This document shows positions 25,052 to 33,583 of a DNA stretch of 64,000 nt, one piece after another. The stretch spans positions 670,422 through 734,421 of the forward strand of contig NZ_JACJUD010000002.1 in assembly GCF_014174475.1 (NCBI RefSeq). The letters are read 5' to 3'. The stretch is from Aquipseudomonas ullengensis (GTDB lineage: Bacteria; Pseudomonadota; Gammaproteobacteria; Pseudomonadales; Pseudomonadaceae). The translations under genes were made by a program, and so were the position numbers. Below the pieces are notes generated by a model. The model did not search any database and had not been told where the DNA came from. It saw nothing but the letters and a program-made list of their open reading frames with translations. The first letter of the stretch is position 1; every line of letters begins with the position of its first letter.

Positions 25052-27631
25052 TCAGAAGGCCCAGCGTGCCTTGATCGAGGCGCCCTGGTTGGTGAAGTCG
25101 CTACGTGCTTCGGCGTCGTAGCGCAGGCTGACTTCGGTGCCGTTTTCCAGGGTGTGGTCCAGGCCCAGGCCGGCGCGAGCCAACCAGGGTTCCATGTCCA
25201 AACCTGGCGTGCTGAACGCAGCGCTTGAGGCGCCGGCGTAGGTCGAGGTGATGGAACCGTCTTCGTTGATCGCGTCGTAGCCGGCACCCAGGTTGGCGCT
25301 GAGTACAGTGGCCTCGCTCAGTTTGTAGTCGACCTTGCCGTCGACACTGAACAGCAGCTCTTCGGTGTCGTTGCTGTCCACGTCCAGATCCAGGGCGCCG
25401 GCACCTTTCTCGTGATAGGAGTCGGTGCCGATCCAGGTGTAGTCGGCCCGAGCCGACGGCACGAAGGTCAGCTGCTCATTCAGGCGCAGGCTGTGGCCGA
25501 TACCGAGGCCGGCGTGGGCGTTGTAGCCGTCGTAATCAGCCTTGGCTGTGGCGTCGGCGAACGGCATGTGGCGCGTGCTTTCGTTGCGGTTCTGCCCGGC
25601 ATCGAGCTGGAAGTTCAGCTCGGTATCGGGGGTCAGGGCGTAGCTGCCGTAACCGATCAGCTGGAAGGTGTCGATCTGCGCATCTTGCGGGGCGATGTCG
25701 GAGTCGCTATCGATGTCGGTCTGGGCATAGGCGAAAGCCAGGCCCAGGCGAGTGGCCTCGGAGACGGCGGCGTCGGCACCGATGGCCAGGCCTTTGGTGT
25801 CGGCATCGTAGCCGGAGATACCGCTGCGCTCGTCCTGCTCGGCCCAGGAGCCGAAGGTCTTGATCCACACGTTCTCTTCGGAGAGCGGTGCGTCACCGGA
25901 AGAGAGACCGCTGTTGCTGCTCTGGCGCGCTTGGATGACACGGTTGATGCCGGCCAGGGTGCTGCCGGTGGCGTTGTTGGTGCTGCCGGCGATGGTCGGC
26001 AGGGTCTGGGTGACGGCGTCGGAGACGTCCTGTTCGTTGCTCAGACCGACGAAGTTGCCAGCCAGCTCGCCATTGGGGGCGTTGCTGATGACCTGATCCA
26101 GTACCTGGGCGGCGCCAAGGGCGGGGATGTTGCCCAAACTGGTGACAATATCCTCCACCAGGCCGGAATTGCCGCCAGGCTCTTGTGGAGTTTCAGGCTC
26201 AACCGGGGTTTGGGGTTCTTCCGGCTCAACCGGGGTTTGCGGTTCTTCTGGCTCTTCCGGCTCTTCGGCGGCAGCCAGAGTCAGGTCTACGGTATTGCCG
26301 TCCTTGACTGCGCCGAAGTTGAACAACAGCGAGTTGTCGCTGACCTGGAAAGTACCGGCGCTATCGAGAGTGGTGGCAGTGAGCACATCCTGCAGGCTGC
26401 TGGCGCTGAAGGCGTAGTTGGGGTTGCTCACATCGACCACAATTTTGGCATTTTCGACGAGCCGGGCCGTACCGTTGACCACCAGTTTGCCGTAGGTGCT
26501 GTCATCGGCGACGCCGATCTGCAGGACGCCCTGAGCAGCTTGTGCGTAGTTGCCGTTGATCGTGCCGGTGGTGCCAGCGGCCAGGCTCAGGGTGCCGCCG
26601 TTGTTGAAACCGCCGGAGACGGTAATGCCGTCAGCGGCGATATAGCCGGTGCTGGTGCTGGTGCTGGTGCGGGTGCCGGCGCCCATCTGCAGGGTGGCGC
26701 CTTCTTCAATATTGAAGAGCTGCACGGCAATGGCGTTTTCATTGGTGAAGACGGCGCCGGATTTAAGGCCGAGTACGGCGCGCTCGGCATAAACGTCGCC
26801 AACCAGACGCGCCGTGGTGCCCGTGATGTTGACGATAAAGATGCTGGCAGGGCCGGCCGGCTCATCGAAGAGGGAGAATATGCCGCCAGAGATCACGCCA
26901 CTGTTGTTGATCTCATCGGCGATGCTGAAACCCGTGCCGCCGATACCCAGTTGGCTACCCGTGATGGTGCCGCTGTTATTGAGCACGTCGATGTCTGCAC
27001 CGTCCTCCAGGACAATGCCGGCACCACCGTTGCTGGTGATACCGCTGATGGTGCCGCTGTTATTGAGGGTGCCGAGATCTACATCACCTTCCGCGTAGAT
27101 GCCGATTTGGCCGGTGATGGTGCCAGCGTTGCTGATGCTGTCGACGCTGAGGGTATCGCCGCTCGCATCCAGCGTGATGCCACTGTAGAAGCCCTGGATA
27201 GTGGCCCCGGCGAGGTTGTTTACGCTGACGCCGCTCTCATTGCCTTCACCGGCATCCAGCAGGATGGCAGCACCGTTCCTGTGGTCGCTGCCACCATTGT
27301 TGATCAGGCTGCCGGCGTTGCTGATGGTGCCGAAGCTGTCAAAGGTGGAGACTGCGGCATTGCCCGACACGGTGATGCTGCCGATGCTGGTGATAGCGAC
27401 ACTGCTGCCATCGGAGTACAGGTTGCAGGAGTAGGACTCGGCAGTACTGATGGTGTTGTTGCCCGAGCTACAAAGAGCAACGGCCTGTGCCCCACTGGCC
27501 ATCAGGCTAATCCCCGCACCTGCAAGCAGCAGGGTGCCACCACTGAGTTTGCCACGCGCGCTGGTGTGTTCGTCTACCACGACGAAGGCATTGCGGACGT
27601 GACTCCAGACGATACGGAAGGCTTTATTCAT
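25052..27631 (-). CDS. Autotransporter (type Va) with ESPR-like signal
   Basis: An 859-residue secreted/outer-membrane protein. Residues 1-25 resemble the extended signal region (MNKAFRIVWSHVRNAFVVVDE), followed by a hydrophobic segment ending GAQA. The passenger (about 50-450) is a beta-helix type: repeated INNSGTISG-like units (NNSGTITGSQLGIGG, NAGTITGQIGIYAEGD). A Pro/Glu linker (about 455-490) holds repeats of EEPQTPVEP. The C-terminal 280 residues form the barrel domain (DTKGLAIGADAAVSEATRLG, AHAGLGIGHSLRLNEQL), ending in ARWAF with a terminal aromatic. No protease triad is seen in the passenger, so adhesin-like or surface-structural use is likely. The gene is monocistronic. Confidence 0.9.
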   Translation of the reverse strand: MNKAFRIVWSHVRNAFVVVDEHTSARGKLSGGTLLLAGAGISLMASGAQAVALCSSGNNTISTAESYSCNLYSDGSSVAITSIGSITVSGNAAVSTFDSFGTISNAGSLINNGGSDHRNGAAILLDAGEGNESGVSVNNLAGATIQGFYSGITLDASGDTLSVDSISNAGTITGQIGIYAEGDVDLGTLNNSGTISGITSNGGAGIVLEDGADIDVLNNSGTITGSQLGIGGTGFSIADEINNSGVISGGIFSLFDEPAGPASIFIVNITGTTARLVGDVYAERAVLGLKSGAVFTNENAIAVQLFNIEEGATLQMGAGTRTSTSTSTGYIAADGITVSGGFNNGGTLSLAAGTTGTINGNYAQAAQGVLQIGVADDSTYGKLVVNGTARLVENAKIVVDVSNPNYAFSASSLQDVLTATTLDSAGTFQVSDNSLLFNFGAVKDGNTVDLTLAAAEEPEEPEEPQTPVEPEEPQTPVEPETPQEPGGNSGLVEDIVTSLGNIPALGAAQVLDQVISNAPNGELAGNFVGLSNEQDVSDAVTQTLPTIAGSTNNATGSTLAGINRVIQARQSSNSGLSSGDAPLSEENVWIKTFGSWAEQDERSGISGYDADTKGLAIGADAAVSEATRLGLAFAYAQTDIDSDSDIAPQDAQIDTFQLIGYGSYALTPDTELNFQLDAGQNRNESTRHMPFADATAKADYDGYNAHAGLGIGHSLRLNEQLTFVPSARADYTWIGTDSYHEKGAGALDLDVDSNDTEELLFSVDGKVDYKLSEATVLSANLGAGYDAINEDGSITSTYAGASSAAFSTPGLDMEPWLARAGLGLDHTLENGTEVSLRYDAEARSDFTNQGASIKARWAF
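26192..26268. repeat. Tandem repeat coding the Pro/Glu linker
   Basis: A unit of about 27-30 bases containing CTCAACCGGGGTTTG is repeated, followed by shorter GGCTCTTCC units. On the minus strand these encode the EEPQTPVEP repeats between passenger and barrel of the autotransporter. Confidence 0.7.
26648..26677. repeat. Hexamer microsatellite (GGTGCT)n in the autotransporter passenger
   Basis: Three perfect GGTGCT units and two variants (GGTGCG, GGTGCC) lie in a row. They encode the alternating Thr/Ser stretch TSTSTSTG. Unit changes keep the frame. Confidence 0.65.
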
Positions 27632-27899
27632 GATTTCCCCGGGGAGGCCGGACTAAGGGAGCCGGCAAACAATGCGAAAACGCTCTTGGTGTGTCGTGCT
27701 GCGGGAGTCACGCTCTTGTCGACGCGTTCTTCATGCGGCGCCAATTGATGGCAGATTGATGGCATTTTGCCTGAACTTATTGGTACGCGGGTGCCGTTTT
27801 ACGGCCAATCAGGGCGTGGTTTTGTCGTGGCCGGCGCTATACAGCCTGCGGGCTGCCTGTTCTTATATCCGCGATGTCGGTTTGTGGAGTTGATTGGCA

Positions 27900-28580
27900 A
27901 TGATGGTGCATATCCCGCGGGTGCTTAGCCCGCAGCAAGTGGCCGAGTGCCGCCAGCTTCTGCTGCAGGCGCGCTGGAGTGATGGCAAGAGCACAGCTGG
28001 CCACCAGGCCATCACGGTCAAGGACAACCTGCAGTTGCCGGTGGACTCGGCCGAGGCCAAGGCGGTTGGTCAGGTGATTCTCCAGGCGCTGGAGCGCAAT
28101 CCCCTGTTCATCTCGGCGGCGCTGCCGCAGCGCATTCTGGCGCCGCGTTTCAACTGTTATCAGGGCGGCCAGGCTTACGGCCTGCATGTGGATAACGCGA
28201 TCATGGCCAGCCAGGGCGGCGAGCGTATTCGTAGCGATCTGTCGGCCACGCTGTTCCTCACCGACCCGCAGGAATATGACGGCGGCGAGCTGCTGGTGGA
28301 GGACACTTTGGGCGCGCACAGCGTCAAGCTGCCGGCCGGCGACCTGATCCTGTATCCGTCCAGCAGCCTGCACCGGGTCAACCCGGTCACCCGCGGCGCG
28401 CGGATCAGCTCGTTCTTCTGGCTGCAAAGCATGGTGCGCGATGCTGGCGAACGCAGCCTGCTGTTCCAGCTGGACAACAGCGTCCAGCAGCTCAACCGCG
28501 AGCTGGGTAGCGGGCATGCCGGTTGTGCGCAGCTGACGGGCGTCTACCACAATCTATTGCGGCGCTGGGCGGAGGTCTGA
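27900..28580 (+). CDS. piuC: Fe(II)/2-oxoglutarate-dependent PKHD-type hydroxylase
   Basis: A 226-residue oxygenase of the PiuC/YbiX type. The iron ligands are the HxD in YGLHVDNA (near residue 95) and a distal His in SSLHRVNPVTRG (near 157), whose arginine binds 2-oxoglutarate. The family N-terminus (VLSPQQVAECRQLL) is present. ATG 27900 is ten bases after GGAG; the adjacent ATG 27903 is possible. In P. aeruginosa piuC sits by a TonB receptor gene and responds to iron; here no receptor gene is adjacent and I see no clear Fur box. It is divergent from the autotransporter across about 270 bases. Confidence 0.9.
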   Translation: MMVHIPRVLSPQQVAECRQLLLQARWSDGKSTAGHQAITVKDNLQLPVDSAEAKAVGQVILQALERNPLFISAALPQRILAPRFNCYQGGQAYGLHVDNAIMASQGGERIRSDLSATLFLTDPQEYDGGELLVEDTLGAHSVKLPAGDLILYPSSSLHRVNPVTRGARISSFFWLQSMVRDAGERSLLFQLDNSVQQLNRELGSGHAGCAQLTGVYHNLLRRWAEV

Positions 28581-28689
28581 GCCGCACTGGCTGGCGTCAT
28601 GTGCAGGCAACAGGCAGTCTGAAAACTGGCTGTGCGGTATGGTCGATGGTGATTAAGCAGCAATGCTGTAGACACAAGGAGAGTTGTTG

Positions 28690-30324
28690 ATGCGTAAGAC
28701 ACTGCAAGCCGTTCTGGGGTATGGCTTGGCGTTGCTGCTGGCGTTGCCGGCATTGGCGGTAGAGATTCCGGACACCATCGAGGAGGCCGTCGTCAGCAGT
28801 GACTCGGTGGCGCCGTTGTTGGTAGCTAACCGCAGCATCATCGTTTTCCGTGCGGTACTGCTGGGAGAAACCCCGGAGGTGCGTGCTGCGCGTGCGCGTG
28901 CGGCGATCAATGACGTGCTGCAGGTGGGGGGCGAGTTGCAGGTCACGCTGCAGCCGGTGCGCAACAGCTACCTCGTGCTGTTGGACGGGCGCCGCGCATT
29001 CATGGTGACGCCCAAGGATGTCGACCCCCTGCAGCAGGACACCGTCGAGCAGGCCGCCGAGACTGCGGCCGGCAAGCTGCGGCAGGTGGTGGACGAGACG
29101 CGCGAGAGCCGCAACCTGAGCTTCATGCTCAAGGCGATTGGCTATTCCGTGCTGGCCACGCTGATTTTCGTCGGCCTGATTCGCCTGATCTATTTCCTCC
29201 GGGCCAAGGTGCTGCAGGTGTTGCCGGCGGTGATGCAGCAGAAGGCCGAGGAATTGCGCCTGGGCGGCGCCCAGGTCATCGATTCGCGGCAGCTCTACCC
29301 GATGGTCAGTCGCGTGCTCAATCTGCTGCGCTGGCTGGTGATGCTACTGCTGGCCTATGAATGGCTTAGCTTCGTGCTGTCGCGTTTCCCCTACACCCGG
29401 CCGTGGGGCGAAAGCCTCAACACCTACCTGGTGGACGTCGCCAGTTACCTGCTGGAGAGCATCGTCAGCGCCATTCCTGGGTTGGGTGTGGCCATCGCGA
29501 TCTTCTTCATTGCACGCTGGGTCAGCAGCTTTTCCAAGCGGCTGCTCACGCGTGTTGCAGTGCCCAATAGCAGCGTCTCCTGGCTGAACAACGAGACCCT
29601 GCCACCGACCATGCGCCTGACCGCCCTGGCGATCTGGCTGTTCGCCCTGGCCATGGCCTATCCGTACTTGCCGGGTGCCGGTACCGAGGCGTTCAAGGGA
29701 CTGTCCGTGCTGATCGGCCTGATGATTTCGCTGGGTGCGTCCAGCGTGGTGGGGCAGGCTGCTTCCGGGCTGATCCTCACCTACACGCACACTCTGCGTC
29801 CTGGCGAGTACGTGCGCATCGGCGACTACGAGGGCACGGTGACCGAGATGGGTATGTTCACCACCCGTATCCGCACCGGCCTGGGCGAGGTGCTGACGCT
29901 GCCCAACTCGATGATCACCAGCTCGGTGACCAAGAACTACTCGCGCGCCGTGCAGGGCATGGGGTACGTGGTGGATACGGTAGTGACCATTGGCTACGAC
30001 ACGCCGTGGCGACAGGTTGAGGCGATGCTGATAGAGGCGGCACGACGTACTCAGGGCATCGTTGCCGAGCCCGCGCCACAGGTGTTCCAGACGGCGCTGT
30101 CCGATTACTACCCCGAGTACCGGCTGGTGGCCCAGGCCATTCTCAGCCAGCCACGGCCGCGCGCGCTGCTGCTGTCGGCGTTGCACGCGAATATCCAGGA
30201 TGTGTTCAACGAGTACGGCGTACAGATCATGTCGCCGCACTACATCATGGACCCGCAGCACGCCAAAGTGGTGCCAGAGGACCAGCTATACGCGGCGCCG
30301 GCGCGGCGCGAAGGGGAAGTCTGA
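28690..30324 (+). CDS. MscS-family mechanosensitive channel
   Basis: A 544-residue inner-membrane protein with a signal-like N-terminal helix (LGYGLALLLALPALAVE), a periplasmic domain of about 120 residues and several membrane helices (LATLIFVGLIRLIYFL, VMLLLAYEWLSFVL, VAIAIFFIARWV). The MscS pore and beta-domain core follow: IGLMISLGASSVVGQAASG, then LRPGEYVRIGDYEGTVTEMG, TRIRTGLGEVLTLPNS and NYSRA. AAGGAG precedes ATG 28690. It would open on hypo-osmotic shock in family terms. It stands alone, convergent with atuG. Confidence 0.9.
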   Translation: MRKTLQAVLGYGLALLLALPALAVEIPDTIEEAVVSSDSVAPLLVANRSIIVFRAVLLGETPEVRAARARAAINDVLQVGGELQVTLQPVRNSYLVLLDGRRAFMVTPKDVDPLQQDTVEQAAETAAGKLRQVVDETRESRNLSFMLKAIGYSVLATLIFVGLIRLIYFLRAKVLQVLPAVMQQKAEELRLGGAQVIDSRQLYPMVSRVLNLLRWLVMLLLAYEWLSFVLSRFPYTRPWGESLNTYLVDVASYLLESIVSAIPGLGVAIAIFFIARWVSSFSKRLLTRVAVPNSSVSWLNNETLPPTMRLTALAIWLFALAMAYPYLPGAGTEAFKGLSVLIGLMISLGASSVVGQAASGLILTYTHTLRPGEYVRIGDYEGTVTEMGMFTTRIRTGLGEVLTLPNSMITSSVTKNYSRAVQGMGYVVDTVVTIGYDTPWRQVEAMLIEAARRTQGIVAEPAPQVFQTALSDYYPEYRLVAQAILSQPRPRALLLSALHANIQDVFNEYGVQIMSPHYIMDPQHAKVVPEDQLYAAPARREGEV

Positions 30325-30341
30325 GGCCAGCCAGGGGGAAA

Positions 30342-30397
30342 CGTAGGACGGGTGTAACCCGCGCAGTCTGCGGCGCGGACTGCACCCGCCCCACGGG
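30342..30397. repeat. Imperfect intergenic palindrome (CGTAGGACGGGTG type)
   Basis: CGTAGGACGGGTGTAACCCG pairs imperfectly with GCACCCGCCCCACGG across the gap between the MscS gene and atuG. It resembles the palindrome at 49326-49376. It can serve as a shared 3' hairpin for the two convergent genes. Confidence 0.5.
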
Positions 30398-30405
30398 ATG
30401 GCCTC

Positions 30406-31230
30406 TCAGTCGACGAACAGGTCTGGCACCAGAGTGCCGCCATCGGCATCGAAGCGGTAGTGCTCGAAGTCGGTCTGGCCGTGCTCGCGCAGGATGTCTT
30501 CGTCGATCAGCAAGCGCCCGGTGATGCTGCGGCCCTGGCTGGAAAGAATCGCGTGGGCTGCATCGGCCATGATCGCCGGGGTGCGCGAGCGCTTGAAGGC
30601 GTCGCGGCTGCCCAGCTCGAACTCGATGGCCGCGGTGGCGATCATGGTCTTCGGCCATAGCGCATTGGCGCTGATGCCGTACTTCTTGAATTCCTCGCTC
30701 ATGCCCAGCGTCAGCATGCTCATGCCGTACTTGGTCGCGGTGTAGGGGCCGTACTGGGCGAACCATTTCGGGTCGATGTTCAGCGGCGGCGACAGGCTGA
30801 GGATGTGGCCGTTGCCGCTCTTTTTCAGGTAGGGAATTGCCGCCTGGCTGCAGACCATCACCGCGCGGGTGTTGATCTGGAACATCAGGTCGAAGCGCTT
30901 GGGCTCGAGCTGTTCGACTCCGAGCAGCTTGATGGCCCCGGCGTTGTTGATCAGCACGTCGATGCCGCCGAAGTGTTCGGCGGCCTGGGCCATGGCGACC
31001 TTCACCGCGGCTTCGTCACGCACGTCCAACTGCAGGGCCAGCGCTTTGCCGCCAGCGGCTTCGACCTCGGCAGCCACCGAGTGGATGGTGCCCGGCAGCT
31101 TGGCGTGGGCCTCGGCGCTCTTGGCGGCGATGACAATATTGGCGCCGTCGGCAGCAGCCTTGAGGGCGATCTCGCGACCGATGCCGCGGCTGGCGCCGGT
31201 GATGAACAGGGTTTTGCCTTGCAGGGACAT
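30406..31230 (-). CDS. atuG: AtuG-type short-chain dehydrogenase (HSDL2-like)
   Basis: A 274-residue SDR with the cofactor motif TGASRGIGRE (residues 10-19), NNAG near 96 and an intact YTATK catalytic motif. The sequence closely resembles the SDR domain of human HSDL2 (IVIAAKSAEAHAKLPGTI, HILSLSPPLNIDPKWF, YGMSMLTLGMSEEFK, NALWPKT), so it belongs to that branch. In the acyclic terpene pathway it is usually listed as a dehydrogenase for the alcohol/aldehyde or a late 3-hydroxyacyl step; the exact reaction is unsettled. The start at 31230 is fixed by GGAGC upstream and the MSLQGKTLFITG opening. It is last of the atu genes, 208 bases after atuF across two palindromic repeats. Confidence 0.82.
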   Translation of the reverse strand: MSLQGKTLFITGASRGIGREIALKAAADGANIVIAAKSAEAHAKLPGTIHSVAAEVEAAGGKALALQLDVRDEAAVKVAMAQAAEHFGGIDVLINNAGAIKLLGVEQLEPKRFDLMFQINTRAVMVCSQAAIPYLKKSGNGHILSLSPPLNIDPKWFAQYGPYTATKYGMSMLTLGMSEEFKKYGISANALWPKTMIATAAIEFELGSRDAFKRSRTPAIMADAAHAILSSQGRSITGRLLIDEDILREHGQTDFEHYRFDADGGTLVPDLFVD

Positions 31231-31294
31231 GGGCGTGCTCCGGGGCTTGTTGTTTGTTGTTGAGGCCCCTACGTGGAGCATTGGGGCATCATGT

Positions 31295-31352
31295 GTAGGA
31301 GCCAGCTTGCTGGCGATCAGCGGGGCCATATCGCCAGCAAGCTGGCTCCTAC
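31295..31352. repeat. REP pair, inverted 23-bp arms
   Basis: GTAGGAGCCAGCTTGCTGGC(+3) at 31295-31317 is perfectly inverted at 31330-31352 with a 12-base spacer. The same element is present at 52909-52931 (single) and 54777-54839 (pair). It is a Pseudomonas REP-type sequence in the atuF-atuG junction. Confidence 0.85.
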
Positions 31353-31362
31353 AGGGTAAGTT

Positions 31363-31437
31363 CGTAGGGTGGATGACGCTCTGTTCATCCACCTTGGCGA
31401 TGTGGCGGTGGATGAATAAGGCGCCATCCACCCTAGG
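31363..31437. repeat. GTAGGGTGGAT palindrome, copy 1
   Basis: CGTAGGGTGGATGACGCT pairs with the inverted ATCCACCCTAGGG end across inner GGTGGATGAA/TTCATCCACC arms, directly abutting the atuF stop. Related copies are at 49446-49519 and 52946-52982. Confidence 0.7.
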
Positions 31438-31438
31438 G

Positions 31439-33427
31439 TCAGGCTTCGGCGGCTTCGATCTCCACCAGCACCTGACGGTTCTTCACCTGGTCGCCCTGGC
31501 TGACTCCGACGCGGCGGATTACGCCATCGATGCCGGCCTTGAGCGGGTGCTCCATCTTCATCGCTTCCAGCACTACCAACAGCTGACCTTTGCTGACCTG
31601 CTGGCCTTCGCTGACCAGCACCTCGACGATCGCGCCATCCATCGGTGCCTTGACCGTACCCGAGCTGGCGGCGTTCTGCCCGCCGGCGGGTTCGTGGGTG
31701 ACATCGGTGAACTCCAGGTTGCCGGCATGGCCGTACAGCCACAGTTGCTCACCCTTCAAGTGATAGGCGCGGCGCTGGCGGATGCCATCCAGTTCCAGGC
31801 TAGCCCAGCGGCCATCGCTGGCCAGCAGGCGCAGGTCGACCTGGCCCTCGCCGATCTGGGCGCGTAGCAGCGGCTGCTGACCGGACTCCAGCACGTGCAG
31901 CTCGACCTCGTGCTTGTGCTCGCCCTGTTTGAGTACGAAGCGCCAGGGTGCGCTGCCGGAGCTGCGCCAGCCGGCCAGGCCGCCCTGGTGCGCGCGAGCA
32001 TCGGCCGAGGCCTGGTAGAGCAGGGCGCAGGCAGTAGCCAGCTCACTGGCAGCAGGTGCTTGCGGCGTCAGGCTCGGGTCGTCGGCGAAGTGTTCGGCGA
32101 TGAAGGCCGTGGTCGCGTTGCCGGCGGCGAATTCCGGGTGTTTGAGCAGGTTGGCAAGAAAGCGCTGGTTGCCGTTGACGCCGAGCAGCACGCAATCCTC
32201 GACCGCGCGGGCCAGCTTACGCCGGGCCTCGTCGCGGGTGGCGCCGTAGGCGATGACCTTGGCCAGCATCGGGTCGTAGAACGGGCTGACGGCCTGGCCT
32301 TCGACCAGACCGTGGTCGATGCGGATGCCGTCGAGCAACGCCGGTTCCCAGCGCAGCACTTCGCCGGTCTGCGGCAGGAAGTTGTGCGCCGAATCCTCGG
32401 CATACAGGCGTACTTCCATGGCGTGGCCAGTGAGACGGATCTCGTCCTGCTGGAGCGGCAGCGGCTGCCCTTCGGCGGCGCGGATCTGCCAGGCGACCAG
32501 GTCTTGCCCGGTGATCAGCTCGGTGACCGGGTGCTCGACCTGCAGGCGGGTGTTCATTTCCAGGAAGAAGAATTCGCCGCTCTGGTCGAGCAGGAACTCC
32601 ACGGTGCCGGCACCGACGTAGTTGACCGAGGCCGCGGCTTTCACCGCTGCCTCGCCCATGGCTTTACGCAGCTCGGGCGTCATCACCGGGCAGGGCGCTT
32701 CCTCGACCACTTTCTGGTGGCGGCGCTGCACCGAGCAGTCGCGTTCACCGAGGTAGACGATGTTGCCGTGCTGGTCGCCGAATACCTGGATTTCCACATG
32801 GCGCGGGCGGATCACCGCGCGCTCGAGAATCAGCTCGCCGGAGCCGAAGGCGTTCTGGGCCTCGGAACGGGCGGTGCGGATCTGCGCCAGCAGTTCGCCG
32901 GATTCGTGCACCAGGCGCATGCCGCGGCCACCGCCACCGGCGCTGGCCTTGATCATCAGCGGGTAGCCGATGCGCGCCGCCTCGCGGCTCAGGGTGTCGT
33001 CGTCCTGGGCGGCGCCTTCGTAGCCGGGAATGCACGGCACGCCGGCTTCGAGCATGGCGATCTTCGACAGGCGCTTGCTGCCCATCAGGTGGATGGCTTC
33101 CACGGTCGGGCCGATAAATACGATGCCGGCGGCCTCGCAGGCGCGGGCGAAGTCGGCGTTCTCGGAGAGGAAGCCGTAGCCGGGGTGGATGGCATCGGCG
33201 CCGGTCTTCTGCGCCGCCGCGATGATGTTGTCGATCAGCAGATACGACTGGTTGACCTGGGCTGGGCCGATGCACACGGCCTCGTCGGCCAGTTGCACAT
33301 GGCGTGCGCCGGCGTCGGCCACGGAGTACACCGCCACGGTGCGGTAGCCCAGGGCTTGCGCGGTGCGCATCACCCGGCAGGCGATCTCGCCACGGTTGGC
33401 GATGAGGATCTTGTTGAATGCAGCCAT
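31439..33427 (-). CDS. atuF: Geranyl-CoA carboxylase, biotin carboxylase / biotin carrier subunit
   Basis: A 662-residue alpha subunit that carboxylates its own biotin with ATP and bicarbonate, then hands CO2 to AtuC, in citronellol/geraniol breakdown. The biotin carboxylase domain covers residues 1-450 (ANRGEIACRVMRTA, HPGYGFLSENADFA, ASAGGGGRGMRLV, EMNTRLQVEHPVTE). A linker BT-type domain follows, and the C-terminal biotinyl domain carries EAMKMEHP with Lys near 624. It is distinguished from methylcrotonyl-CoA carboxylase mainly by its place in the atu cluster. It lies 156 bases after atuE, across a long palindromic repeat, and ends directly at a repeat block. Confidence 0.9.
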   Translation of the reverse strand: MAAFNKILIANRGEIACRVMRTAQALGYRTVAVYSVADAGARHVQLADEAVCIGPAQVNQSYLLIDNIIAAAQKTGADAIHPGYGFLSENADFARACEAAGIVFIGPTVEAIHLMGSKRLSKIAMLEAGVPCIPGYEGAAQDDDTLSREAARIGYPLMIKASAGGGGRGMRLVHESGELLAQIRTARSEAQNAFGSGELILERAVIRPRHVEIQVFGDQHGNIVYLGERDCSVQRRHQKVVEEAPCPVMTPELRKAMGEAAVKAAASVNYVGAGTVEFLLDQSGEFFFLEMNTRLQVEHPVTELITGQDLVAWQIRAAEGQPLPLQQDEIRLTGHAMEVRLYAEDSAHNFLPQTGEVLRWEPALLDGIRIDHGLVEGQAVSPFYDPMLAKVIAYGATRDEARRKLARAVEDCVLLGVNGNQRFLANLLKHPEFAAGNATTAFIAEHFADDPSLTPQAPAASELATACALLYQASADARAHQGGLAGWRSSGSAPWRFVLKQGEHKHEVELHVLESGQQPLLRAQIGEGQVDLRLLASDGRWASLELDGIRQRRAYHLKGEQLWLYGHAGNLEFTDVTHEPAGGQNAASSGTVKAPMDGAIVEVLVSEGQQVSKGQLLVVLEAMKMEHPLKAGIDGVIRRVGVSQGDQVKNRQVLVEIEAAEA

Positions 33428-33469
33428 GTTGTTGTTCTACTCCTGCCGTTCAAACCACTTCGATTTGTT

Positions 33470-33561
33470 CCCCTCTCCCTCCGGGAGAGGGGCTAGGGGT
33501 GAGGGATGATTCAGCCTGTGCGGTCTTCCCCTCACCCCAGCCCTCTCCCGGAGGGAGAGGG
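33470..33561. repeat. Long palindromic repeat (CCCTCTCCCTCCGGGAGAGG type)
   Basis: CCCTCTCCCTCCGGGAGAGG followed by GGCTAGGGGTGAGGG is inverted as CCCTCACCCCAGCCCTCTCC-CGGAGGGAGAGGG. It fills most of the atuE-atuF junction. It can fold into nested hairpins. This type of sequence is widespread in bacterial intergenic regions. Confidence 0.8.
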
Positions 33562-33583
33562 AGTTGTCCGCATGTGCCTGAAA

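Noticed and set aside
25412..27748. 778-codon open frame on the plus strand opposite the autotransporter
   Set aside because: Its Gly/Ala/Val/Asp composition mirrors the beta-helix repeats on the true strand. No signal peptide, ribosome site or family motif.
31895..33496. 533-codon open frame opposite atuF
   Set aside because: Antisense to an enzyme with complete biotin carboxylase motifs, and it runs into the intergenic palindrome.
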